NCBI RefSeq assembly: GCF_024623325.1
Contig: NZ_JANJZD010000022.1
Span: 28,508-92,507, forward strand
DNA: 64,000 nt
DNA from: Acetatifactor muris
GTDB taxonomy: Bacteria; Bacillota; Clostridia; Lachnospirales; Lachnospiraceae
Direction: 5' to 3'
The notes beneath the pieces were generated by a model. The model worked only from the letters and a program-made list of their open reading frames with translations, was not told the origin of the DNA and did no database searches. Made by a program: the position numbers and the translations under genes. Position 1 is the stretch's first letter. Each line of letters begins with the position of its first letter. This document shows, in pieces, positions 16,098 to 23,633 of the stretch.

Positions 16098-17417
16098 ATG
16101 TCCCGGGAAACCATATTCAAAACTGTATATCAGTACAACAAAGAGCCTGTATCGAAATTGGATATGGAAAAGCTTCTGGAGATAGCAAAGGATTACAACA
16201 GCGTAAAAAATTACGTCTATTGTAAATACAGCAAAATCAACGGACTGGCAAAGATTTATCCGGGTTACACCGTGCAGAACGAAATGACCCGCAGCGGCCT
16301 GCGGGAGAAATTGGGACTTCCGTCAGTCTATTTCTATCTGGCTATCTTCGATGCGCTGGGAGATATTAAAAGCCGCTGGGCCCATGTGAAAGCGAGAGTG
16401 GAGAAAAATATCCGCAGCAATCCGAATCTGACCCAGGAGGAGAGACATTATCTGCGGTTTGTCATGAAGCAGAGCCAGTGTTTTGAGTCGATTCTGACAG
16501 GAGCGGAGATTTCTCTGACAGGGGATTGGAAGAGAACCTTTGACGAAATTCGTGCCGGCATGGACGAACACCGTCTGAACCAGTATCTGCGCAGACAGAT
16601 ACGCAGGCATCTGACACAGTCGCACACGGATGCGGCGGAAGGGTTTTCTGTTTCCGCAAAGGCCTATCGGTATGCGGACCATGGAATCTATCTTGCCATG
16701 AAGGAAAAAAGGCAGCGGCTGTTCATTCCATTGACGGATAACAATCGCTATACCAGACAGATTTACATCCGCCTGCATCCGGAGGAGGGAAATATCACCA
16801 TTGGTGTGCCGCTGGAAGTAAAGGCGAAACATCGGGAAGGATATTGTAACGAGGTAGGGCTGGCAGTGGGGATGCGCTGCATGTTCGTAACCAGTACAGG
16901 GAACCGTTACGGGGAGAAATTTCTGGAGTACCAGGCTGCGCTGACAGACTATGTGCGGGAAAGGGTGCCCAGGCACCGCAGAAATGCCGCAAACAATCCG
17001 GGCAGAAAAAAATATACGGCCGGGAAAGCCAGACTGGAAGCGGCATTACACACTTACATCAATGGAGAGATTAACCGGATGCTGGACACGGAAAAGCCAA
17101 AAATGCTTTACTTTCCGAAGCTGCCGGGGACATCGAAGGCCGGAGTGAACAGGAGATACAATGCCTCCGCCAGTATGTGGCAGAAGGGTTATATGAAGAG
17201 CAGGCTGACACAGAAATGCAGAGAACGCTCCATAGAGCTGACAGAGGTGTTTGGAAAGGGCATTGGCAGCGAGTGCAGCGGATGCGGGGCGGAAGGCGAG
17301 AAGGTGGAAGGGACTTTTCACTGTAAGGCGTGTGGGCTGGAGCTGCCGGAGCGGGAGAATACCGCAAGGAATGTGCTGAAGCGTGGGAAAAGTGAAAAAA
17401 GCGAAAAGAAAATCTAA
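16098..17417 (+). CDS. TnpB-like protein lacking the RuvC catalytic residues
   Basis: 439 residues from ATG 16098 (AAGGA 8 bases upstream; the open frame starts at 16026 without a site). The order of TnpB/OrfB parts is kept: helical N-terminal region, split RuvC-like domain and CxxC...CxxC zinc finger (Cys 393, 396, 409, 412 in CSGCG and FHCKACG). The three catalytic acids are replaced. RuvC-I reads VGLAVGMRCMFVTSTGNRYG with Ala 256 where TnpB has Asp in GIDLG. The RuvC-II strand reads MLYFPKL with Pro 340 in place of Glu. RuvC-III reads ERENTARNV with Glu in place of Asp. The frame is intact, so this is not simple decay. No TnpA is present. It may be an RNA-guided DNA binder like the nuclease-dead TnpB-derived repressors (TldR). 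Zinc-finger and RuvC alignment are by eye. Confidence 0.82.
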   Translation: MSRETIFKTVYQYNKEPVSKLDMEKLLEIAKDYNSVKNYVYCKYSKINGLAKIYPGYTVQNEMTRSGLREKLGLPSVYFYLAIFDALGDIKSRWAHVKARVEKNIRSNPNLTQEERHYLRFVMKQSQCFESILTGAEISLTGDWKRTFDEIRAGMDEHRLNQYLRRQIRRHLTQSHTDAAEGFSVSAKAYRYADHGIYLAMKEKRQRLFIPLTDNNRYTRQIYIRLHPEEGNITIGVPLEVKAKHREGYCNEVGLAVGMRCMFVTSTGNRYGEKFLEYQAALTDYVRERVPRHRRNAANNPGRKKYTAGKARLEAALHTYINGEINRMLDTEKPKMLYFPKLPGTSKAGVNRRYNASASMWQKGYMKSRLTQKCRERSIELTEVFGKGIGSECSGCGAEGEKVEGTFHCKACGLELPERENTARNVLKRGKSEKSEKKI

Positions 17418-17669
17418 GCAGAAATAGTTCATAATGGAAGGACTCACGGATGAATGTGCCGCAGGGTTGCATTTGACCAAAACCGTAAGGGAGTAGGAAC
17501 GGGGGAAATTTCTTTTGATAGAAAACAACAACGGCATTGGAAGCCGGCTCGGAAGAGCCGGGGATTGGGTATGCCAGGACCCATGGGAACTTTCGGGCAG
17601 AGGAGATAGGAAGCTGTGTGAAAGATGTACCGGGAGCGAAGCGGGTGGAAGAAGTTCTGAAGTTGATGA
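17418..17669 (+). ncRNA. Candidate guide RNA (omega/reRNA-like) of the TnpB-like gene
   Basis: Directly after the TnpB-like stop lie 250 bases without a plausible gene but with several stems. These include CCGGCTC (17550-17556) with GAGCCGG (17561-17567) on a GGAA loop, an ACCG/CGGG stem around 17477-17505, and the palindrome CCCATGGG near 17580. TnpB guide RNAs start in or near the 3' end of tnpB and run past it, ending with the guide. Its exact ends and the guide cannot be fixed by eye. Confidence 0.5.
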
Positions 17670-17861
17670 CGTGCTGACAGCATATTGACAGTATGTCTGT
17701 ATGCCAGGAGAATTGATATCCGCAACATTCGTAAGAATGTCCAAATGTGCCTTATTAAAAAGTCTTTTGGGTCTGCTAAAGTGAAATATAAGGCTGATGA
17801 AAACCCATTGCTTTTTGAGAACGAGCAGCCAATTTTTACTGTGAACATTAATTTGCAGTGA
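17670..17861 (+). pseudogene. 3' remnant of an unrecognised gene
   Basis: An open frame without a start codon or ribosome site runs to TGA 17859-17861 and has protein-like composition: ...SFGSAKVKYKADENPLLFENEQPIFTVNINLQ. It appears to be the tail of a gene cut off on its left, probably by arrival of the TnpB-like unit. The family is not recognised. Confidence 0.45.
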
Positions 17862-17974
17862 ATATTACTTTGGACTATAGAATAGGGCATGAGAAGGGAG
17901 AACAGGGGAGAACAACTTCCGTTGTCCCAAAAGAAGATACAGGAAAGAATGATTCTGACAGGAAGCGGACGGCT

Positions 17975-20542
17975 ATGAGAAAGGCACAGAAAAAACAGGC
18001 GGAAGATTTCGTAGAACTGCTGGGGCAGGCTCACGACGAAATCCGGAAAGAAATTGAAAAGAAAAATATTCCGACTGTGCTGCGCCTGCTGGCAGACTGC
18101 CAGGAAGGGGCCATGTCTCTGGGGGAGCTGATTGAGAAGACGGAAGGAGAAGATGCAGCGACTATTCCGCTACTGGAGAGATACTGTGAAGAGCTGTACC
18201 GGATTCATGAGGAGCTTGCACAGGGAAATCCCATGGGAGCGAATAAGGTATATAAGAATCTCCGTCAGTGGATCCTGAAGATAAAAAGCAGTATCAGGAA
18301 TGAGATTAAGACGCGGCTGGAAGTGGTGTTTCTTCCTTATAAGGCATCTATGTGGGACTCTCTGGAGAGTGTCTGGAAGGCAGCAGATGCGGATCCGGAC
18401 TGTGATGCTTATGTGATTCCCATTCCTTATTATGATAAGAAGGCGGATGGTTCTCTGGGAACATACCATTATGAAGGATACGACCTACCGCATTATGTGC
18501 CTGTGGTGCATTATGATGCTTATTCCTTTGAGGACAGGAAACCGGATGTAGTTTATATTCATAATCCCTATGATTATGCCAATTATGTTACAAGTGTGGA
18601 GCCGAGATTCTACTCCGATGAATTGAAGAAGAATACGGAATGTCTGGTCTATATTCCCTACTATGCCACCTCCGGAGGAATGGCGGAAGGCCAGTCCCTG
18701 TGTTCGGCCTATTTAAATGTGGATTATATCATCATACAGGCAGAAAAATACAGGAAATTTTTTGACCCGATGGTGGACCGGAAAAAGCTGGTTCCGCTGG
18801 GTTCTCCAAAGTTTGACAAGGTCATCCACATGTGTGCCAATCCGCCGGAACCGCCTGTCGGCTGGAAAGAAAAAATGGCAGGCAAAAAGGTTTACTTTTA
18901 TAATACAAGCATTCAGGGAATGCTGGGAAATACCGCAGGATTTCTGCAGAAGATGGAGTATGTGTTCAAATGCTTTCAGGAAAGAGAGGATGTCTGTCTG
19001 CTGTGGAGACCCCACCCATTGATGGAGTCCACCTTCGATTCCCTGCGACCTATGTATAAACCGTTGTATAATGCTCTGCGAAAAGCATTTATAAGTGAAG
19101 ATACGGGAATATATGACGATACCCCGGATATCGAATGTGCCATAGCACATTCTGATGCCTATATCGGGGATGCGGGAACCAGCGTCACATCGCTGTTTGG
19201 CGTTGCTGGGAAACCGATTTTCATCCTGAATAATAATATCCACACATTGCCCCGAGAGGATGACTGGCGTGGGGAAGTCGTAAATCTGACGTTTGATATG
19301 TGGGGGAATGACAGATACCATGTGACCAGGAATAACCAGCTCTGGGTTTCGGAAAATAATGATTATCATTATCATTTTTATATGGATTTGGGAATCGGTT
19401 ATTCCGCAGGCGGGTATTACATAAGGGCGTTGGAAATTAAGGATACAATCTATGTGCTGCCTGGCAATGCCCAGAATCTTCTGATTATAAAGGACAAAAA
19501 GATCAGAAAAATTGACTTTGAGATACAGATTACGCAGGTAGGAGCCTTTTGGAACTACTGGTACAATGAGAAATACATTTTCCTGCTTCCGAACCAATAT
19601 CCCCTGTTGATTCGTTTCAATATAGAAACAGAAGAAATTCGGTATGTTGATGGTGTGAGGCAATTCAATGTGAGAGATGTGGAGGGAGAATGGCGGACAG
19701 GAGGCATTCAAATCTACGGAAATGAGCTGGTGTTTGCTTCTCCGGAGGATAACAACTTTCTGTTCCTTGATATAGATACTTTAAATTCAAGGATACTCAG
19801 CAGCCATTCAGAATGTAATCTGGGGACTCAGGGAATGGTGCCGGAGGGGGATAACTTATGGCTTATGCCATTGAATGGCATGACGATTACCTGCTGGAAT
19901 CCGAAGACAGAGGAAGTCCGGGAGTACGGAGACCTGCCACAGAATTTCAAATCCATAAAGTGGCCGCATGAACTGGAATGTGAGGAGCGGCCTTTTGGAA
20001 TGATAGCACTTTTCAAGGAGAAATCTTCCGAAGGAAATGAGAAGGAAAATATTGTGATATCACCGTCCTGGGGAAATATGTATCTGACCCTTGACAGGGA
20101 GACAGGGAAAATGGAGGAATGGAAACCGCCAATCCCTTTTAAAAACCGGGGAAAGAACGGATATTTTGTGGCGGGAGGCATGGGTGGATTTGTCATCACA
20201 ATTCCGCAATTTGGGAAGGCGGAGTGCCGGATATGGTATGCGCCGGAACGAAGGCTTTATGATATTAATCTTGATACCAGGGAATGTCGGGAGGTTCCGA
20301 TTGAGTTTGACTATGAGGATTTGAAGGAACATGAGCCGGGATTCATGGAGGAATCGGAGTGGCTGCAGTATTGTCTGAATGAAAATGCGTTTAATTCACT
20401 GATAGATTTTCTGGATGGTGCCATAACCGGCAATCAGTTTGACAGAGAGAGACAGCTGAGGGCGTTTTCAAAAATCAATGCGGATACTGAGGGGCGGTGC
20501 GGGGAGCGGGTACATAGGTTTGTGAAGTCATCCAGGCGGTGA
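17975..20542 (+). CDS. CDP-glycerol glycerophosphotransferase-like protein with beta-propeller-like C-terminus
   Basis: 855 residues from ATG 17975 (AGGAAG 9 bases upstream; a GTG at 17858 is in frame but overlaps the upstream remnant). Residues about 1-110 are helical. About 110-430 resemble the Glyphos_transf/TagF GT-B fold: CLLWRPHPLMES and DAYIGDAGTSVTSLFGVAGKPIFIL. About 430-830 contain repeated beta-strand units (TIYVLPGNAQNLLIIKD, NELVFASPEDNNFLFLD, GDNLWLMPLNGMTITCW, GGMGGFVITIP) like a propeller. There is no membrane segment. It is the first gene of the glycan locus and would add alditol phosphate to a glycan; the propeller may bind the acceptor. Other family members nearby lack this domain. 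Confidence 0.75.
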   Translation: MRKAQKKQAEDFVELLGQAHDEIRKEIEKKNIPTVLRLLADCQEGAMSLGELIEKTEGEDAATIPLLERYCEELYRIHEELAQGNPMGANKVYKNLRQWILKIKSSIRNEIKTRLEVVFLPYKASMWDSLESVWKAADADPDCDAYVIPIPYYDKKADGSLGTYHYEGYDLPHYVPVVHYDAYSFEDRKPDVVYIHNPYDYANYVTSVEPRFYSDELKKNTECLVYIPYYATSGGMAEGQSLCSAYLNVDYIIIQAEKYRKFFDPMVDRKKLVPLGSPKFDKVIHMCANPPEPPVGWKEKMAGKKVYFYNTSIQGMLGNTAGFLQKMEYVFKCFQEREDVCLLWRPHPLMESTFDSLRPMYKPLYNALRKAFISEDTGIYDDTPDIECAIAHSDAYIGDAGTSVTSLFGVAGKPIFILNNNIHTLPREDDWRGEVVNLTFDMWGNDRYHVTRNNQLWVSENNDYHYHFYMDLGIGYSAGGYYIRALEIKDTIYVLPGNAQNLLIIKDKKIRKIDFEIQITQVGAFWNYWYNEKYIFLLPNQYPLLIRFNIETEEIRYVDGVRQFNVRDVEGEWRTGGIQIYGNELVFASPEDNNFLFLDIDTLNSRILSSHSECNLGTQGMVPEGDNLWLMPLNGMTITCWNPKTEEVREYGDLPQNFKSIKWPHELECEERPFGMIALFKEKSSEGNEKENIVISPSWGNMYLTLDRETGKMEEWKPPIPFKNRGKNGYFVAGGMGGFVITIPQFGKAECRIWYAPERRLYDINLDTRECREVPIEFDYEDLKEHEPGFMEESEWLQYCLNENAFNSLIDFLDGAITGNQFDRERQLRAFSKINADTEGRCGERVHRFVKSSRR

Positions 20543-20570
20543 GAGGCTGATCATGATATTTACTATGAAA

Positions 20571-20605
20571 CATGCATAAAGCCTGCTCTATAGGCTTTAT
20601 GCATG
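20571..20605. terminator. Perfect 14-bp stem-loop between glycan genes
   Basis: CATGCATAAAGCCT (20571-20584) pairs exactly with AGGCTTTATGCATG (20592-20605), loop of 7. No T-run follows on either strand, so it may be an mRNA-stabilising or partial terminator hairpin. Confidence 0.55.
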
Positions 20606-20655
20606 AGGGACTGTGAAAGTGAAAAGAAAGAAAAATTCCGGGAAGGGAGATAACA

Positions 20656-22044
20656 ATGGAACAGAAAACTTCCGTGGAATCCCCCAATTCCACAGAACAA
20701 AAAAAGCCTGTTAAAGTAATTACCTATGGAACATTTGACCTCTTTCACCAGGGACATTACCGATTGCTTCAGAGAGCGAAGTGCCTGGGAGATTACTTGA
20801 TTGTGGGTGTCACTACAGAGACGTATGACAGAACCAGAGGAAAGCTGAATGTGGTGGATTCTCTGGCCACACGGATTGAGAATGTGAGAAAGACCGGCTT
20901 TGCGGATGAAATCATCATTGAGGAGACACAGGGGCAGAAGTTTAACGATGTCAAAAAGTATGATATCGACATTTTTACGGTAGGCTCCGACTGGACAGGT
21001 AATTTTGATTACCTGAAGGATTATTGTAAAGTGGTCTACCTGGAGCGGACAAAGAATATTTCCAGTACCATGCTGCGGGAGCAGAAGCAGCAGATCCAAA
21101 GGATAGGGATGATAGGGACCGGCAGAATCGCAGGCCGATTTCTTGTAGAAGCGAAGCTTGTCAGCGGAGTCAATGTGCAGGGAGTCTATAATCCTCATAC
21201 GGAGAGTTCGGTAAACTTTGCTGAGAAGTGGGGAGTAGATGCCTATTCTGACAGAGAGGATTTCTTTGAAGCAGTGGATGTGGTGTATATCGCTTCCCCC
21301 CATGAAACGCATTATAGGTATATCAAGGAAGCTTTGGAGCATGGAAAACACGTCCTGTGTGAAAAGCCTATGGTACTGCAGCGGGCGCAGGCGGAGGAAT
21401 TATTTGGGTATGCGAAGGAGCAGGGGCTGATTTTGTTTGAAGGGATTAAGACCGCATACTGCCCGGGCTTCACAAAGCTTTTGGGTATTGCCTGCAGCGG
21501 CATCATCGGAAATATCTGTAACGTGGAGGCCTGCTTCACGAAGCTGGAGGCTCCCGGAACGAGAGAGCTGACAGACCGCAGGTATGGCGGCAGTTTCACA
21601 GAGCTGGGCAGCTATTGTATGCTGCCGGTCTTAAAGCTTTTTGGGAAAGATTACGAGAGGATTCATTTCGATACGATAACTGGGGAGAACGGGCTTGACA
21701 TTTTTACCAGGGTATCTCTTCGGTATCCCGGGGGAATCGCCACAGTCACCTGCGGGCTGGGAGTCAAGTCGGAGGGCAGACTCCTGATAGCCGGGACAAA
21801 GGGCTATATCGTGGCGGAGCCGCCATGGTGGAAGACTACTTACTTTGAGGTGCATTACGAGGATTCCGAACAGGTAGAAAAGTATTCCGAGCGTTTTTTG
21901 GGAGACGGACTGCGCTATGAAATCAGCGACTTTCTGTCTATGATCAACGGAAAGGATGACAACGGGTTTAAGCTGACCCGAGGGGAATCAGTTGCGCTGG
22001 CCGGGATGTTGGAGGAATTCCTGAAGGCGGAAGGGCGGCTATGA
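20656..22044 (+). CDS. TagD-type cytidylyltransferase fused to Gfo/Idh/MocA oxidoreductase
   Basis: 462 residues behind GGGAG. Residues 15-145 are a glycerol-3-phosphate cytidylyltransferase domain: YGTFDLFHQGH (HxGH) and RTKNISSTML (the RTxGISTT signature). Residues about 150-460 are a Gfo/Idh/MocA NAD(P)-dependent oxidoreductase: GMIGTGRIAGRF dinucleotide loop and CEKPM with the conserved Lys. The fusion implies that one protein both makes a polyol or keto-sugar derivative and activates it as CDP-alditol. The exact substrate is unknown; CDP-glycerol is the default for TagD. A second TagD domain ends the locus at 52.5-52.95 kb. Confidence 0.85.
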   Translation: MEQKTSVESPNSTEQKKPVKVITYGTFDLFHQGHYRLLQRAKCLGDYLIVGVTTETYDRTRGKLNVVDSLATRIENVRKTGFADEIIIEETQGQKFNDVKKYDIDIFTVGSDWTGNFDYLKDYCKVVYLERTKNISSTMLREQKQQIQRIGMIGTGRIAGRFLVEAKLVSGVNVQGVYNPHTESSVNFAEKWGVDAYSDREDFFEAVDVVYIASPHETHYRYIKEALEHGKHVLCEKPMVLQRAQAEELFGYAKEQGLILFEGIKTAYCPGFTKLLGIACSGIIGNICNVEACFTKLEAPGTRELTDRRYGGSFTELGSYCMLPVLKLFGKDYERIHFDTITGENGLDIFTRVSLRYPGGIATVTCGLGVKSEGRLLIAGTKGYIVAEPPWWKTTYFEVHYEDSEQVEKYSERFLGDGLRYEISDFLSMINGKDDNGFKLTRGESVALAGMLEEFLKAEGRL

Positions 22045-22104
22045 AGGGATGGATGAACAGGAGACTTAAGCAGAACGGTACTCGTCAGTGATGCCATTGT
22101 ACGG

Positions 22105-22169
22105 GTGTCCTGCAAGGCAGCGCATCCTGTCTTGCAGGGTATCTGTACGAAACAGTTTGGACAGGACAC
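22105..22169. repeat. Nested inverted repeat upstream of the hairpin zone
   Basis: CCTGCAAG (22109-22116) pairs with CTTGCAGG (22131-22138); alternatively GTGTCCTG (22105-22112) pairs with CAGGACAC (22162-22169). The two pairings exclude each other. No coding sequence is evident in 22045-22775. Confidence 0.55.
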
Positions 22170-22279
22170 TGAACTGTAAGATACCTGGGAATTTGAATTG
22201 CAGTACCTTGACAATTTCATACTTATATCAGGAAACGAACCGCCGGTGTATGCATAACGCCAGTTGGCTCCCGCTTGCG

Positions 22280-22423
22280 GATTTTCCGTGTCTATGGTAT
22301 AATGATTCTGCATTCGCAGAATCCAAGTCAGCATAAGCTGACTTGTCATCACGCTGTGATGCATTATACTTGGTAATCCATGGCTGGAAAATCAAATGCC
22401 TCCTTCGGAGCCGCTTGATTTTC
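22280..22423. repeat. Cloverleaf-like set of nested perfect hairpins
   Basis: Outer stem GTATAATG (22297-22304)/CATTATAC (22362-22369) encloses three consecutive hairpins: GATTCTGC/GCAGAATC (22304-22323), AAGTCAGC/GCTGACTT (22325-22344) and CATCAC/GTGATG (22347-22361). Further out, GATTTTCC (22280-22287) matches GGAAAATC (22386-22393). That arm alternatively pairs as GAAAATCAA (22387-22395) with TTGATTTTC (22415-22423), enclosing CTCC/GGAG. The 73-base core has tRNA-like outline but no tRNA sequence marks. Confidence 0.7.
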
Positions 22424-22460
22424 TGCGCACATGGTATAATGTGACCATATTCTTGGTAGA

Positions 22461-22706
22461 AAACGGCCGAATGGCCATCCATACCATGATTGAACTATAA
22501 TCATGGTAGAATATGCACATATGCCCGGCATGAAACGGCCGAATGGCCATCCATACCATGATTGAACTATAATCATGGTAGAATATGCACATATGCCCGG
22601 CATGAAACGGCCGAATGGCCATCCATACCATGATTGAACTATAATCATGGTAGAATAACCTTATTCGAGGAAGAAAATGGCCGAATGAACATCTATAATA
22701 CCATGT
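22461..22706. repeat. 72-bp tandem repeat, each unit with a 10-bp hairpin
   Basis: Units start at 22461, 22533 and 22605; the first two are identical over 72 bases, the third matches for 53, and a degenerate start follows at about 22674-22706. Each unit holds TACCATGATT/AATCATGGTA (perfect 10-bp stem, 7-base loop) and GGCC-GAAT-GGCC. The period is fixed and there are no unique spacers, so it is not CRISPR. An open frame on the reverse strand follows only because the unit is a multiple of three. Confidence 0.85.
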
Positions 22707-22775
22707 GCGGGCTATGCATATGGGACTATGTTGGCAGGAAAGGCAGATAAAAAGCCACAAGATGGGAGGATCGTC

Positions 22776-23324
22776 ATGTCGCAAGAGAGAAAGCCAGAGA
22801 GAGTCCGGGATGAAAAAATCAACGGTGTTATCTATGATATGTCTCCGGCGCCTGCGTATCAACACAGCCAGGTAATAGGACAGATTTTCGCGAAGATCAA
22901 GAATGGACTGAAAGGCAGCATGTGCCTGGTGTTCATGGAGAATATTGACTATAAGTATTCCAGGGACAACGATGATTATCTCGAACCGGACCTCATCATC
23001 TGCTGTGACAGAAGCGCTATCAGGGGAAATTCCTATTATGGTACGCCCAAATTTGTGGCGGAGGCCATAAGCCCATCCACAGTAAAGCGGGACAGGGGAA
23101 TCAAGAAAGATATCTATGAATCCTGCGGAGTGGAGGAATACTGGATTCTCTCCCCTGTCGAGAGGGCCGTGGAAATCTATTATCTGGTGGATGGCAAATA
23201 TCGGCTGCAGGAATCCTATGTTGTGGATGATGACAAGGAAAGCGAGCATTATAATCTTGGACAGGAGATAACACTCCGCGCTTTTCCGATTACGATGACG
23301 CTGGAGGATATCTTTATTTATTGA
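22776..23324 (+). CDS. Uma2-family (DUF820) PD-(D/E)XK-like endonuclease
   Basis: 182 residues from ATG 22776 (GGGAGG 7 bases upstream; the longer frame from 22728 lacks a site). Uma2/DUF820 marks: YDMSPAPAYQHSQVIGQIFAKI near the N-terminus, DDYLEPDLIIC (catalytic Asp), PKFVAEAISPST (Glu of the core), GIKKDIYESCGVEEYWILSP. The fold is restriction-endonuclease-like; family function is undefined, and members are highly multiplied in some genomes. It follows the hairpin-repeat zone and is closed by a strong terminator, so it is a one-gene unit inserted in the glycan locus. Confidence 0.85.
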   Translation: MSQERKPERVRDEKINGVIYDMSPAPAYQHSQVIGQIFAKIKNGLKGSMCLVFMENIDYKYSRDNDDYLEPDLIICCDRSAIRGNSYYGTPKFVAEAISPSTVKRDRGIKKDIYESCGVEEYWILSPVERAVEIYYLVDGKYRLQESYVVDDDKESEHYNLGQEITLRAFPITMTLEDIFIY

Positions 23325-23426
23325 TGGCAGGATGTAGGGGTGACGTTTAAGGAAATATGTCGCGTCCAAGTTGTTGTGACTGTAGTGACAGAATCAGTAA
23401 TAGTAATAAGTAAATAATCTGGATAT

Positions 23427-23482
23427 AAAATCCTGATATAAGCATGGAAGATGTGATCTGTGGCTTATACCAGGATTTTTAT
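23427..23482 (+). terminator. Terminator after the Uma2 gene
   Basis: AAAATCCTGATATAAGC (23427-23443) pairs with GCTTATACCAGGATTTT (23463-23479) with one mismatch; T-rich tail. It accounts for most of the 309-base gap 23325-23633, with the promoter below. Confidence 0.85.
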
Positions 23483-23555
23483 TTATGATCACATGATGAC
23501 GGCACCTTGACAATTTCATACTTTACATTAGATTTGGAGATTTGGAGGCCTCCTG

Positions 23556-23584
23556 TTTACAGAGGTTACAGGTCATGGTACAAT
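23556..23584 (+). promoter_or_regulatory. Promoter of the AAA-PDDEXK gene
   Basis: TTTACA (23556-23561), 17 bases, TACAAT (23579-23584). The broken paralogue at 53.1 kb has the same arrangement (TTTACA, 17, TAAAAT at 53050-53078). Confidence 0.75.
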
Positions 23585-23633
23585 GTCTCCATGAAAGCTG
23601 TACAGCATCGTTTTGGAACGGAGGACGGTAAGG

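Noticed and set aside
16098..17417. Ordinary IS200/IS605 insertion sequence
   Set aside because: No TnpA gene and no clear element ends, and the nuclease residues are missing although the frame is intact.
22297..22369. tRNA gene
   Set aside because: Right length and outline, but loops are only 3-4 bases and no T-loop, D-loop or anticodon-loop sequence is present.
22461..22706. Possible CRISPR array
   Set aside because: Fixed 72-bp identical units with no unique spacers, and no cas genes in the window.
22392..23369. 325-codon reverse-strand frame across the 72-bp repeats and the Uma2 gene
   Set aside because: The repeat period is a multiple of three, so a frame stays open by chance; the rest is the shadow of the Uma2 gene.
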